The notes: generated by a model not told the origin, from the sequence alone. Positions 12,404-24,217 are shown, numbered from the stretch's first letter. The stretch: DNA of 64,000 nt from Serpula lacrymans var. lacrymans S7.9 (GCF_000218685.1 NW_006763290.1:2798694-2862693), one strand, 5' to 3'. Translations and numbers: made by a program.

Positions 12404-12816
12404 TGTTACGATACACAATTTTTGGACCTTTAAATTTCATCCTCCACTTTAACTTTCTTTTGTAGTTTTCACACACTATGCCATGTGGCACTTTCCATTT
12501 TGTTCAAACTCCACCTTCTCGTGCTGCGCTGACTTTCTTTATTTTTAGCTACAAGTATCTCACGCAGTGGAGCTGGTCACACAAGCTGTGCCCTATGACA
12601 TCATCAACCACTGCCTTCATCAACTGTATAGTACACATGTACAATTATCCTGTAGATGGATATAAAAACCAATAGATCAAGGAGACTCCTCAGTGAGTCC
12701 TCCTGTTGTTTACCCACAACTAACTTGGTCCTATCATAAGGGGTAACCACTCTCACTCACTTCACTGTAGCTTGTCTGAGTTGTGCGCCAGAGTATACAA
12801 ACTCTTGCTTGTTACA
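12404..12816 (+). repeat. 3' LTR of Gypsy A copy 1
   Basis: It runs TGTTACGATACACAA to TTGCTTGTTACA (413 bp). It differs from the 5' LTR at many positions by eye, so the insertion is not recent. Confidence 0.85.
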
Positions 12817-15213
12817 GACAATGTGTTCTAGTTTGGTGGAACCTTTTGTTCTTTCTGTTGGCCACACTCCCAAAGACGCAAACAAAGAGTGATACCACCA
12901 TCCATATTGTCTAAAGTTGTAGCTTAATTGTGTGTTAGAGAAAATAGACAAAAGTGAATAGTACATAAGATATGGCATTGCATAGGTCACACATAGTAGC
13001 ATCGACAAATCCCATCCATAAACTATATGCTTCTTCACCAAAATGCTAATCAGTCATTTTCCTATAACTCTCATGCATGCCCTCTCTTTCTATCATACAA
13101 ATGTGCCAGGCATCACAACACAAGTTGTGATGCATGAGAGCCTGAACGGCTGCCAATGCAGATATTGTGTCCATTGTTTGGGGGGGCTTTATGATGTCCT
13201 GTTATGGCTAATAGAATTGGTAGGGGACGCATGAAAGGACTAATCATGAAAATGCTAGTAAAGTAAAGTGGTAAGTTGCGGTTGACGTTGGCAGAGGCTT
13301 GAATATAAGCATTGATGTGTGTGGCCAACTTAAACATCACTTTACTGTTAACATTATCAAGTGATAGACGATGAGAATGCTAACAGTTGAAACTCTTTAC
13401 TGGGCCAAACTATTAGATAATCATGTAGCCAAGCTCACACTATCTCAACTTTACAGCACTGGTTTACTTCATCAATTTGTACCATCAGAAGTGCTATAGA
13501 AAGTCTTTATAATCATGAACTAGGGGTATAGTTGGATTGTATGATAGCTGCCCATAGATACTGCACAGAACAGTGATACCATGTGGATTCTGATTTTCAT
13601 ATTGACGTTTAATTGTAGAACATTATCTGAGCCTGCTTTTGTATCATGGAACGCTCACCAGTGGTTTGTCCACCTTCAAATTCAGAGAGCCTTCAAGAGC
13701 CTTCATAAAATATGTAGACAATACTGATTTGTGTGAAAGGAACAAAGTCACAAAAGCAGGGGAAAATACCAAGACAAGTCCACTATGGATGATAATTTTT
13801 GTGAGGTAACTATACAGTGTCTATGAAAATTTAGTATATATATCAACATCAAGGTGATACTCTTACAATGAAGTGATGCAGTCTGTGTTCCCGTTTAGTG
13901 ATATGTGTAACACAACATATGGGTACTAGTAATGGCTATAGTGTCCTCGGTAGTTACAAAAACACGGGTATCTATGAGACCAAATAATAATCAGTGGATT
14001 TGATAGAGGTAGACTTCAATATATGCAGTATTTCAAGTTACTGGTGAACATACACCATTTATATGTAATGAAAGAGCTGGTACTGTAGATTTGAAACAAT
14101 ATCAGATATAATGGAGGTGATCAAGCAAAATGAAACAAAGGAAAAAGGGAATGAAAAGAAGAAGAACACGAGGATGTAATATAATAACAGGAATGGAAAG
14201 GGCAGAGGAAACGGTCAGTAAAAAAGCAAAAAAGAACAATGTAATACATAACCAGCATTGTTCTTGCAGATTGTCTACAATGTTTTCTTAGTACCCAATT
14301 CACTACACAACTTTAGAGAGTAGATTGGAATAACCCACAGGACCTTTTGGTTGCTTCTTGGGTCTGAATATCTGTATGGTGCATTTGCGTTGATACTGTG
14401 GGTATCCCGGAGGTGTTACTCGAGTATTCATTCCTTGTTTGGTTTCTCTACTCTTTGTGCAAGTGTTGATCTTTTAATATGTTAGGCAAACAGGACAGTA
14501 CCTGGCTTTGGATAGGGAATAAATGAAAACTGCACAATAGAGCAGTAGCATTCTATGACCACTCATGACCAATACAGAATTATGAGTCTAATATTGCAAT
14601 TACAGAACAAGAAACAATAATTGCTTTTTGTTAGTGTTATTTCTTGTCCTTTTCCAGTGTAATGAGCTGAAATGTTCAAATATTCCATCTTGCAGGTGCA
14701 CCACCATTGTCAATCCCACAATCACACTTCTTGTTAACTAAATGCAATGCCTAACTGTTGGATATTCCAGCCACTAACACGAGATGTGAGTGGTTGTAGC
14801 TCAATATATATAAATGTTTCTCACAGATAAACTATAGATGTCTGAAATAAAGCTCAAATGCTGGTTTTATGCAATGATGCATAGTAAACCCTGTCTTGCC
14901 AAGATCACCACCTGTACCACAAGTTTGGCCCAACACCCCAATAGATACCTCTATGCCAAATAAATGCTTGGAATGCAACTACACAACCTTATATCCACCA
15001 TTGTGTGGTTCATGTTCACGAAGGCTGCCATCTACATTGATTCACTATATTTTACAAATGGCACTGTTATCTCCCAATGAATATGTTGGTATTACATTTG
15101 AACCAAGGTGCAAAGTCCGTTGGGGATCTTCTAGTCATGAGGATCGGAGCAAAGGGTAATTTAGTTGTTAACATAAGGGAGTGAATTATAGTCATATCAG
15201 ACATCAGTGCAGT
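12817..15213. other. 2.4 kb without a recognised gene
   Basis: Only short AT-rich chance frames are seen on both strands. I recognise no domain, RNA gene or repeat matching other parts of the window. Confidence 0.5.
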
Positions 15214-15625
15214 TGCAACAACCAAAGTTTGTATACTCTGGTGCACATCAAAGACAAGCAAGGAGGGTGAATGAAGGAGAGGATAATCTCCCTCAGGTAG
15301 GACTGAGTTTGTTATGGGTAAATAACAGGAGGACTCGCTGAGGAGTCTCCTTGATCTATTGGGGTATTTATACTACTACAGACTATTTGTACATGTGTAC
15401 TATACAGTTGATGAAGGCAGTGGCTGATGATGTCATAGGGCACAGCCCGTGTGACCAGCTCCACTGTGTGAGACTTGTAGCTAAAAATAAAAGAAAGCAG
15501 TGCAGCACAAGAAAGTGGAGTTTGAACAAAATGGAAAGTGCTGCATGGCATAGTGTGTGAAAACTACAAAAGAAAGTTAAAGTGGAGAATGAAATTTAAA
15601 GGTCCAAAAGTTGTGTATCTTAATA
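15214..15625 (-). mobile_element. Solo LTR, Gypsy family A
   Basis: About 412 bp from TGCAACAACCAAAG to GTGTATCTTAATA, full length and homologous to the other A LTRs, for example the GAGGAGTCTCCTTGATC block near 15341. Both ends are mutated and the flanks (GCAGT and GTGAT) do not form a clear duplication, so it is older than the solo LTRs at 1433 and 32071. Confidence 0.8.
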
Positions 15626-16043
15626 GTGATCAATAGAAACATCAAGGGCAGAGGGCAGTTGCCAGTTGTCTTAGTCTTTCATAAGGCAATTGGCTGTTCT
15701 TTTCAGGTTCACCAGACTCGTGGGACAGTAGATCAAGTATAATCAATTACAGTACAAATATTTTTGTAGACTATTATCTAAAGACTACTCCCATTGTCAT
15801 AGTAACCTTTGTAATCACTCCTAAATGATAATGTCTCTGAAGTTATTGTTAAAACAACCTTACTTCTGCTGCTACTACTGTTTTCCTCTAACAGTGACAC
15901 TGAGCTAAGCTCTCCTATGTGTTTGGCACAAATACACACTGTGGAAGGAACTTTTTGCAAATAAAATCCTATTCTCCCATCTTCAATAACAACAGGAACA
16001 AAGGAGAGACTTCAAACTTGGGATGATGCCATAATGAGAGCTC
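15626..16043. other. No recognisable gene
   Basis: A spacer between a solo LTR and a foldback MITE. Only short frames are present and no known motif. Confidence 0.5.
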
Positions 16044-16046
16044 TTA

Positions 16047-16324
16047 CACAGCAAGCATAACCAACTTTTGTCACACCCAAAATCAATGAAAAAGTCTGAA
16101 AGTAGTTAAAATGTTCAATTGCATTTTGGACCTACAAGACTTTATCAGAATAGTGTATTTTTGTTAACATATTTCTACATATTCACACAAAAATATAGTA
16201 TTTATAGGAATATGTCAACAAAAAGACATCATTTTGTAGGTCCAAAATGCAATCAAATATTTTAGCTACTTTCAGACTTTTCCATCAATTATGAGTATGA
16301 CAAAAGTTGGTTATGCTTGCTGGG
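16047..16324. mobile_element. Foldback MITE, 278 bp
   Basis: The two ends form long inverted arms of roughly 95 bp. The left arm starts CACAGCAAGCATAACC and carries AAGTCTGAAAGTAG and TTGCATTTTGGACCTACA. The right arm is the reverse complement with few mismatches and ends GGTTATGCTTGCTGGG. It is flanked by TTA at 16044-16046 and 16325-16327. Long TIRs, no coding capacity and a TTA duplication suggest a non-autonomous PIF/Harbinger-like element; the superfamily is an inference. Confidence 0.7.
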
Positions 16325-16435
16325 TTACATCAAAATGAGTCCTTTGGTGGATAAAGTGTTTAGTCACCAAAGGGCTGCAACGTGGAGGAATAAGATGTGC
16401 AGATAACAATAGTGACTGGGACAATGATCTGGAAT

Positions 16436-16690
16436 TGCATTAGTTTTGGTGATTCTGCACCTAATAGTGCCATTTATATTTTTACCTATTTCCATTCATT
16501 TAATACTAATTGTGTTCTCTATTATTTTGCCTCTGTGGCTCATTTGTTTACCTTTGTTAAAAAAAATTTAGACAGTACTGTATACTCCTATGCATCCTAT
16601 TCTCTAGTTACTCACATTGGACTCTAGTCTCTGATAGCTCTTATTAAGTGGCTAGACATTTCTCTTAAGGTTTGTTCTTAATAAATTTGT
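16436..16690 (+). repeat. Dispersed repeat R2, copy 1
   Basis: It aligns with 21091-21255 plus 21657-21706, that is, R2 copy 2 opened by a B-family LTR. Shared blocks are TTAGTTTTGG, TGTGTTCTCTATTATTTTGC, CTCTGTGGCTC, TTGGACTCTAGT and TTTGTTCTTAATA. No coding content. Confidence 0.55.
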
Positions 16691-16884
16691 CAAATACATT
16701 AGAATGCATTTTTGTAAGTAGAGCTGGCTTATTATGGCAATAGCCTTATGTGATTCCAGATGGCTCAAGATCTGGGGATTGATGTGGCACTCTTAGTATG
16801 GTGCTCTAATGCACAATAGTGGTTCTGCACTATTGTACCACATATCACCCTATCCAGAAGTATATACTGCAAAACAACTACAGT

Positions 16885-17008
16885 ACAATACCTCATAGTG
16901 CATAGCATCATAGTGCATCAGACCTCATAATGCATGATCAGACCTGGAAACCACATCTGTCCCTGCCAAATTATGCATAAAATCTCTTATTCCATAATGC
17001 ATACTAAT
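16885..17008 (+). promoter_or_regulatory. Subterminal repeats at the 5' side of the pogo element
   Basis: The decamer CATARTGCAT occurs four times in about 120 bases (two CATAGTGCAT and two CATAATGCAT), just upstream of the pogo transposase. Such clusters often serve as transposase binding sites near element ends. The matching 3' end was not found, so the role is inferred. Confidence 0.4.
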
Positions 17009-17099
17009 TTGGGGAGTTATTATGTACTACCATATTAGGAAAACTGGGGGGGTATCAGTATAACTACACATGGCTAGCTTGCCCCAAGCCATATAACGG

Positions 17100-18655
17100 T
17101 GCTCCAAAACCCCCAATCCCATTGAACAGTCAGCACCACCCAAGAAATCTGCCATCACGCTGCAGAAGCACTCTCATCACAATCCTACACTCAGTGATTG
17201 GCTGGTTATTGTTGCCTATCACAATAAACACCAGCCTATCTCCCAAGAACATGTTGTCAAACACTTCACAAATAAAGAAGATGGTGCCCTAATTTTCACT
17301 CAATTAGCCTTATCTTGTCACTTGTCTCAGAAAGGCTGTGAGGAGGATAAAAGACAGCTGAACTCAAATCCAACTGCATTGTCAGTCAAACAGATCCATG
17401 TGGTGACTCACCCTGATGTTGATGGGGCCTTTTTCAAATGGGTCAGGCATATAGAAGAAAAGGGGGAGCATGTTAGTGGTCCAATGCTGATTGCAAAGCG
17501 CAGGAATTTGAGAATGTGTTAGAGGTGCCAAAGGATGAGAGATAAACTTTGATGAGTTGGGCCTATTTGGCTTGTAAAGAATTTAAACTTGAAGCAGAGT
17601 TAAGAAAGCTAACTCCCCACAAGTGCCCCTCCTGATCATGAAATTGCATCAAAACAGATGTCAGGAAAAAAATCCCGAAAATTTTGCATCACTGTGGGAT
17701 TCATGTGCAATGCAAAGGGAATGGAAAAATGGCCAATTTTCAACATTGGCAAGTCAAAGCAGCCCTGCTATTTTGGAAAGAAATTGCCAGCAGAGCATGG
17801 GTTCTGGTACCGTAACAATAAAATAGCATGCATGACCTCTGAAATCTTTGAGGAGTAAGTTTCATATTACTTGAACGAGGCCAAAAATGACTGATCTGTT
17901 AAAAGGTGGATAAAATATTATGACAAAGTTTTCAGAGATCAAAAGTAGAAGGTCTGTCTATGGCTGGATAATTTTTCCGGGCATGCAATTGCATACAAGC
18001 CAACCAACATCTGCCTTGAGATGTTTGAACCTGACATGACCTCATTTGTTCAACCACTTGACGCTGGCATTATCCGCTGCTTCAAGGCCCATTACAAATG
18101 CATGTTCTGTCTTCGCACAATTGAACTTGATGAGGCGGGTAAAGATGACATCTACAAGATTAATCTACTCAAAGTAATGTTTATGGCACAGGAAGCATGG
18201 GCCAGTATCAGTGCTGATACCATTAAAAATTGTTGGGAGCACGCTTTTGCAATGTTGTGTGTATTTTATTTTTCTCAGATATTTTCCCCCTGCTAAACAC
18301 GATTAAGACAAGTGACATTGCAGGAAAGGACTTGGATGATCTGACCTGTGATCCTGCAGCATGGTTAATTATTCTCAAGTTCACAAATAGCACCATCAGC
18401 TCATTACCAGAGATCAAAAACCTCCTTCATGCCCATCTTGGGGCCTGCTTCAATTTCTCCCAGTGGAAACTGGCCATTGACACAGTCATGGCAGCTGTTA
18501 CAGCTGCCAATGAGTTGCAGCAGAAGGCACTGATTCCCAGTGAAAACAGAACATTTCCCGCTGTCCCCATGTCACACCTGTTGCACCCTGAACTCAGTCA
18601 GGTTGTGTCTGAGTTAATGCAAATAGTGGTGCTGAGTTTGGTATGGAGGAATTAA
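17100..18655 (+). pseudogene. Pogo/Tigger-type (Tc1-mariner superfamily) transposase
   Basis: Frames in order show an N-terminal helix-turn-helix region (LSDWLVIVAYHN at about 17190), a CENP-B-type DNA-binding region (VTHPDVDGAFFKWVRHIEEK, then GPMLIAKR), and the DDE nuclease. The nuclease contains ITVGFMCNAKGMEKWPIFNI, HGFWYRNNKIACMT, CLWLDNFSGHAIAYKPTNI with the second Asp, and MTSFVQPLDAGIIRCFKAHY with the third. It ends in an alpha-helical tail to about 18650. At least five stops or frame changes separate the blocks. In life it would excise and insert at TA dinucleotides. Confidence 0.85.
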
Positions 18656-19290
18656 CTGAGAAGTGGAGATGAAGTGCAGAGAAAGGACAGGTGTTGTGTA
18701 AACAAGCAGTAATGCTGATGTTTGCTCCATTCTGTTGTGTGGTTTTAGACAAGGGGATATGGATGGTGAAAAAATTTGTGCTGTTGGTTAGACAGCGGAA
18801 AGGGACAAGGAGTATCAAGTAGGATACATGTTCCTGTGCATTGAAGGATGTGGTGGAGGGGATGATAAGTTTTCCCAGTCTGCAAGAAAAGAGGGTGAGG
18901 AAAAAAAAAGAGGAGGGGAGTAAATTTTGCAACCTGCAACAAGACCAAAAGGTGACAATGGCAACTGCGCAGACAGCAACATCAAAGGTATCATTGAGGT
19001 TCAAGCCATATTGCAGAGTAGAGAGGGCCTCTGAGGTCAATGGTGGCTACTTGGCACATTTGGAGCTGATGGGGACTCGAGTTGCCTCAAGAGGAGGCTT
19101 GTAGAGTATGAACACCCTCCTAATGGGATGGAGGAGTTGTGGGTGAGGATTTGAGTGGAGTAGGAGAAGATAGCAGTTGCAGAGTGTTGCAACTTAATTG
19201 AAGCATGCCTAGGAGGATTCAGGCAGTGCTCAAGGCAAAAGGAGGCTATACCAAGTACTGATATTCTCTAGATATCTCTTTTGATACCAA
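18656..19290. other. No recognisable gene
   Basis: The region downstream of the pogo tail has short frames on both strands without family resemblance and no convincing TIR for the pogo element. Confidence 0.45.
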
Positions 19291-19497
19291 ATGCGAAAAA
19301 TCTGTTGCAATGATATCGCTGTTTTGAAATTGACATATCTCCACAGCCACTGGGCTAAATCATATGACCCAGGAATAATTTCGTAGCCAAGACCAAGTAC
19401 TTTTGTCAACCCCACAAAAGCTAAGCAAAATTTCCACACCTGTTGCATTTAGGCCCAACATTGCAACAGTTTTTAGAGTCACTGTATCTTGCAACAG
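19290..19497 (+). mobile_element. Small MITE-like repeat R3, copy 1
   Basis: About 200 bp align with 60108-60320. Inner ends form the inverted pair CTGTTGCAATG and CATTGCAACAG, and the right end continues TTTTTAGAGTCACTGTA. Shared inner blocks are TCTGTTGCAATG, GACATATCT, ACCAAGACCAAGTAC and TTTCCACACCTGTTG. A TA border with CAGTGACTC-like termini would fit a Tc1-mariner MITE; the left terminus is eroded. Confidence 0.5.
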
Positions 19498-19544
19498 TAT
19501 ATGGACCCCAGTAGATCAAGAAGACTCCTCAGCAAGTCCTCCTA

Positions 19545-19723
19545 TTGTTAATGTGAGCAGGCAGTGTCTGTGAATATTCAAGTAAACTCTGGCTGCCTTA
19601 GTAAAGCTGAGGAAGTCAGATGTGTGGTCCAATATTTCTACACTATGTGGCTGTGCATATTATTAAGCAAGAAGCTGGAAATATTACCGAGTCTATGTAA
19701 GTGATTGTTGTAACTCAAACACT
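19545..19723 (-). repeat. Degenerate Copia LTR (family C-like)
   Basis: It lies directly 3' of the Copia RNase H fragment and follows a purine tract on the minus strand (ATTGAAGAGGAG before TGTTTGAG). It resembles LTR C in parts such as the CAGACACT and GCTCACATTAA region. Its limits are approximate. Confidence 0.45.
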
Positions 19724-19729
19724 CCTCTT

Positions 19730-20705
19730 CAATCATATCATAGTCCTATTATGTTGACAAATATCTTATGTTTGACTCTAGGTAGGGTTTTAGTTAATAG
19801 ATCAGCTATCATCTCATCTGTGGGACAGAATAATAGAGTGACTTGATCATTCTCTACAGCCTCTCAAATTAAATGGTAACAAATATGTGTGTGCTTTGTT
19901 TGAGGGTGGAGTTTGTTGTTCTTTGATAGTGCTATGGCACTTTGTGGTTTCACCTGTGGGTTATCAATTTTTGCCTATGAGGCTTTGCAGCCAGAAGATG
20001 CCTTTAATAGCATGAGTGGCTACTATGTACTCAGCTTCAGTACTCAAAAGAGCAGTTATGGACTGTTTCTTTTGTGCCCCAGACAATTTGGAGACCTGCA
20101 TAAAATAATACATATCCAGAAATGGAGTGACAGTGTCCCTGCAAAGTGTGATCTGCATTAATATATTAACAGGATGGGTTTTTCACCCTTGATTGACTTC
20201 AGAGTCAATTCACAAGTTCCCTTGAGATACCGGATGACTCATTTTACTTATTCCCAGTGAAGTTTACCCGGATTCTGGTTGAACTGAGCCAGGATGTTCA
20301 TAGTGAAGGCTATATCTGAGTGTGATCCAAGTGCTATCCATGTGAGGCATCCTACAGCCCCTTAGTATGGGACGTTGCACATTTCATCATATTGTTTAGG
20401 CATGGCTAGTGATTGGTCATTTCCAAGCATCATCCCAGGTTCTAATAATGTGGTTACTGGTTTTGCATCAGTGAGTCCAAAATGTTTGACCATAGCATCA
20501 ATATATGCTGTTTGCAATATTGAGGTGATGCTGGATTCCCGTTTGTAGTCTATCTTAAGTCCTAGTAGCCATTTAATCTCACCCAAATCAGATAATCTGT
20601 TGACACTAAAAGCACAGTGTTGTTGCCTGTGTGGTGGCAATAAAATATTGCATGCTCAACAGCTGATTTTGTGAAGCCAATTTCTAGGAGGGTTTTTAAT
20701 AGTGT
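19730..20705 (-). pseudogene. Ty1/Copia RT-RNase H fragment
   Basis: The minus strand shows the RT C-terminus (LSDLGEIKWLLGLKIDYKRE, then QTAYIDAMVKHFGLTDAKPV) at 20640-20362. RNase H follows (CLTW-like, then LLSTEAEYIVATHAIKGIFW) at 20158-19964. These are close to the Copia element at 27321-39879 but clearly diverged. Stops interrupt each frame. At its 5' side the fragment is cut by the A-family LTR at 20711. Confidence 0.75.
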
Positions 20706-20710
20706 CTGAT

Positions 20711-21070
20711 TGTAACAACCAAAGTTTGAATACTCTGGCGCAGACCACAACAAGCAAAGAGGGTTGATGGAGGAGTAGATAAACCCTTTAGAGTAGGACC
20801 AAGTTAGTTGTGAGTAAACAACAGAAGAAGTTACTGAGGAGTCTCCTTGATCTATTGGGGTATTTATACAACTACAGACTATTTGTACATGTATACTGTA
20901 CAGTTGATGAAAGTATAACTAAAAATAAAAGGAAGCTATGTAGTGTGAGAAAGTGAAAGTATAAGTGGAATTTGAAATAAAAGGAAAGTGCCACATGTCA
21001 CAAATGTCTGAAAATCATAATGAAAGTTAAAGTAGAGAAAGAAAGTTGTAAGTCTGAAAACTGTGTGAAT
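20711..21070 (-). mobile_element. Solo LTR, Gypsy family A, degenerate
   Basis: It starts TGTAACAACCAAAGTTTG and keeps the GAGGAGTCTCCTTGATCTATT block. It has lost about 40 bp in the middle, and its right end is too eroded to fix. It breaks the Copia RT frame. Confidence 0.75.
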
Positions 21071-21090
21071 TGGTTGGTGAGTTGTTCTTC

Positions 21091-21255
21091 TGTTAGTTTT
21101 GGTAATTCTGCACCTTAGTGCTTTCTACTTATTTTCATTCCTTTCCCTATTTATTCCTATATCATTTAGTATTGGTTGTGTTCTCTATTATTTTGCCTCT
21201 GTGGCTCCTTTGTTGGACTCTAGTTTCTAGTCCCTAATTGCTCTCAGCTAGTGGC
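21091..21255 (+). repeat. Dispersed repeat R2, copy 2 (left part)
   Basis: It matches 16436-16640. The repeat resumes after the solo LTR at 21657-21706 (TAGATACTTCCCTTAAT, then TTTGTTCTTAATA), so the LTR inserted into a pre-existing R2 copy. Confidence 0.5.
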
Positions 21256-21656
21256 TGTTACAATTGACGTACCAGTACCTACTTACGCTTCACTTTTTGC
21301 ACTTTTACTTTTATTTTTCCAAGTCACATGACCAGTCATGTAACCATTTACTTTACTTTACATTTTCGACTTTTTATAGTCACATGACCAAGTCATGTGA
21401 CACAACACCTGACCAATGCCTAGACTCATCATGTGACTGGTCACATGCTAAACATCGGACTTTAAACTATATTTACAACTGTACAGTACCTCATGTATTT
21501 TACATGGGGAAGGACTCAGCGAGTCCTTCTGTTGTCTACCAACAATTAACTTGTTCCTACCAAATGGGTAACCACTCCCACCTCTTCCTCTTCTTTTGAG
21601 TGTTGTTTTCATTGTGCTCCAGTGCCTTAAGACTGTGTCTTGTTGGTGTTGTCACA
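21256..21656 (+). mobile_element. Solo LTR, family B
   Basis: It runs TGTTACAATTGACG to GTGTTGTCACA (401 bp) with a perfect duplication GTGGC at 21251-21255 and 21657-21661. The upstream half carries repeated CACATG/CATGTG motifs, several as inverted pairs such as TCATGTGACTGGTCACATG. No B-family internal region is present in the window. Confidence 0.85.
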
Positions 21657-21706
21657 GTGGCTAGATACTTCCCTTAATCTTTGTTCTTAATAGGTTATGA
21701 GCCCTA

Positions 21707-22359
21707 AACTCTAGCCATCTTCCTGACCTCACATCTCAACATCCAAGTGTCCTACTGCTTATCTATTTAAACTCTTGTCTTCTGGGACTCTGATTAACCC
21801 ATCTATTATCTCAGATTACTGGTCTTATCTCTTGCATCTCTTCCAACAACTGCTTGTTGTCTGTTACCGCTATTTTGGACACCTTTTTGGTCTTATTTTT
21901 GCCATATCTCACCCAATCCTTATTTAATTGTCCTCAAACTTTTACCATTGTGTTCCACGGCCCTAATAGCCCTAGGAGACATATCAGGGCAATTGGATTT
22001 GAGCTGGATCTGCCTGTGTGCCCTTATCATCATTTGATCCCCTATCAGGCCTTTATTGCATATCTCCACTTCCTGTGCTTCACTTCCTGTGATATTTGAG
22101 CCAGTATATTTCTGGTGCCCATACCTCTGATTTGGTGCCAATCCATTCATCCCATCTGTCTCTGCTTCATTTTCAAATTTTTGCCCTATTTTTCACTTTT
22201 TGGCATATCTGGTGTGTGCATAAAGCTCCAATCTTCTCTGCTCTGTCCATTATCAGATAAAACAAGCCTATAGACTGTGAAGCTTGCCTGCATTGCCTCA
22301 GTTTGTTATTGCCTAGAGCCTCTCTCAGTCTGTGGTGTTTTGGGAGCTTAAGTTACTTT
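21707..22359. other. No recognisable gene
   Basis: A pyrimidine-rich plus strand with short frames and no family resemblance seen. Confidence 0.45.
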
Positions 22360-22364
22360 GTTGA

Positions 22365-22760
22365 TGTAACCAACAAGAGTTAGTTACTCTGGCGCACAAC
22401 TAGAACCAAATAGAGATGATGATGAGAGAGTGGTTATCCTTTAGACTTCAACAAGTTAGTTGTGAGGATACAACAGGAGGACTCGCTGAGGAGTCTCCTT
22501 GATCTATTGGGGTATATATACTACTACAGGTTTGTTTGTATATATGTACTATACAGTTAATGGAGGCAGTTGCTGATGATGTCTAAGGGTGTAGCCCGTG
22601 AGAGACTTGTATCTAAGATAGAAAGAAAAGCAGTGCAGCACGAGAAAGTAGAGTTTGAACAAATGGGAAAGTGCCACATGGCACAGAGTGTGTGAAAACT
22701 ACAGTAAAAGGTTAAAGAGGAGAATGAAATTTAAAGGTCCAAAAATGTGTTATCGTAACA
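22365..22760 (-). repeat. 3' LTR of Gypsy A copy 2
   Basis: A 396-bp LTR from TGTAACCAAC to ATCGTAACA. It shares subfamily differences with the LTR at 36148-36538, for example the ATACAAACAAACCTGTAG block and AACCTTTTACTGTAG on the complement, which supports that both belong to one element. Confidence 0.9.
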
Positions 22761-22779
22761 CTACCCCCCCCCCCCCCCA

Positions 22780-24217
22780 CAAGGCTCGACTTCCAGGCTC
22801 GACCAGATATCGGAGGTGGTAGTTAGATTTTTGGGCATATGTTGAAAAAGGGAATTAAAAAGTTTAGAATCCATGCCTCTAAGCTTCCTAGGAGCTGAGG
22901 GATTCTTAGAATAAAATTTGCAAACAGCGTTGCGGGAATTGTCCAGATGGGCTTCTGGTTCCCACATTCTGTCCTCGTCTCCATAGCCCTTCCAAAGGAC
23001 TAGGAATTCTAATTTTCCATGCTTCAAGCGTGCATCCACCACTCGTGTTTGACTTCAAATTCTCCTTCACCTTTCTGGGTGACTACAACCAGTCCGGGCC
23101 GGTCTACGTGTTGTCCCGGCAGCGGTCCTTTGTAGGGTTTTACCCGGCTAATGTTGACCGTGGGTACTACCCTCATTTTGTTTGGGAGTTCTAGCTCAAG
23201 TATGTTGGGTTTGACTTCCTTAATCTAGTAAGGCCCAATCCACTTTTCGGTCAGTTTTCTAGACTGCCAATCTTTTAATTTTAAGTGGTCGCTATCTAAC
23301 CAGACCAGGTTGCCGACCTTGTAGTCAGGGGCCTTAGAGCGTCTACGCTCTGCCCTGTCTTTTATCTGCTCTGCAGTTTTGAATAGCGCCTTGCACGTTT
23401 TGTCTAAAACAGATTTCATGTCCTTGACCACGTTCTCAGCAGTCTTGTTCTTGCTTTTGCCAGGTTCTACACCCATTCTGGGGAGGTATGATCTTGTCAC
23501 CTCAAATAGATATCCGGAGGTATTGCTTCAATTCCTGATTGAGCCTCTCTGTTTGTCCATCAGTCTGTGGATGGAACACCGTTGATAATTTGGGTTTGAT
23601 GCCCAGCATCCGGCATAATTCTTTTGTAAACTCGCTAGCAAATTGTGGTCCCCTATCGGAGATAACCATTTCCCGTAATCCATGGATAGACCATACAAAA
23701 TCCTTAAATAAGTCTGCTGTACCGGCGGCGGTAATAGTTTTATTGGTGGGAAGAAATACTACTTCTTTGGAGAAGCAATCTACTACCACCATTACTGAAT
23801 CATACCCGTTTGACTCAGGCAGATCTGTCATAAAATCAATCGATATATCTTGCCAGGGACCAGCTGGTATCGGACTTGGCATAAGTTTCCTGGCCGGTGG
23901 TTGATGTGAGTTTTTAGCCATGGCACATCTTAGACAGAATTTTACGTATTCCTTACGTCTTTGACCATGCCAGGCCACATGTAGTTTCTGGAGATCAACT
24001 CCATTGTTCATTGCGGGTGCCCAGCCACTGGAGTGTTGTGATGTCTATCTATTGCCTTGATCCTTGCAGACTCAGGCACATAGATTTTTGTCTTTAAAAC
24101 GGAAGAGCCCGGCTTCCCATAAATAATTTTCATTGCTGTCAAGGCGCGCCTTCTCTTCTGAGGAGATGTCTTTCTTGAAGACTTCCAGAAGATCAGAATC
24201 CTGCCCAATTCTAACAT
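22780..24217 (-). pseudogene. Integrase with chromodomain, Gypsy A copy 2
   Basis: The integrase would insert the cDNA. Visible parts are the core at 24011-23502 (ISIDFMTDLPESNGYDSVMV with the first Asp, VISDRGPQFASEFTKELCRM with the second Asp, DGQTERLNQELKQYL with the Glu) and the C-terminal SH3-like part at 23500-23225 (APDYKVGNLVWLDSDHLK). The chromodomain is at 23042-22780 (LKHGKLEFLVLWKGYGDED). The catalytic triad is kept, but stops and frame changes separate core, SH3-like part and chromodomain. Confidence 0.85.

Larger units (their letters stand above)
8002..12816 (+). mobile_element. Ty3/Gypsy element, family A, copy 1 (internally deleted)
   Basis: Two family A LTRs in direct orientation (8002-8415 and 12404-12816) enclose a leader, gag, protease, a short piece of RT, an integrase and a chromodomain remnant in chromovirus order. 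The purine-rich tract AGAAGGGGGGTAG precedes the 3' LTR. The element is only 4.8 kb, against about 6.3 kb for copy 3 without its insertion, because a segment from early RT to the integrase core is missing. Flanks GATAT (7997-8001) and GACAA (12817-12821) are only partly alike, so a 5-bp duplication is eroded or absent. Many stops make it non-autonomous. Confidence 0.85.

Noticed and set aside
13041..13340. Possible host exon on either strand
   Set aside because: Two overlapping antisense frames of 63 and 75 codons with no recognisable motif, splice pattern or neighbour support.
21330..21455. Regular short inverted repeats resembling an array
   Set aside because: No constant repeat with unique spacers; eukaryotic LTR context. 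Not a CRISPR array.
22764..22778. Run of 15 C next to the 3' LTR of Gypsy A copy 2
   Set aside because: It is the polypurine tract of a minus-strand element, G-rich in the sister copies too, lengthened probably by slippage; not a separate signal.
23539..23904. Plus-strand open frame of 121 codons over the integrase
   Set aside because: It lies antisense to the well-supported integrase frame at 23502-24011 and has no family resemblance of its own.
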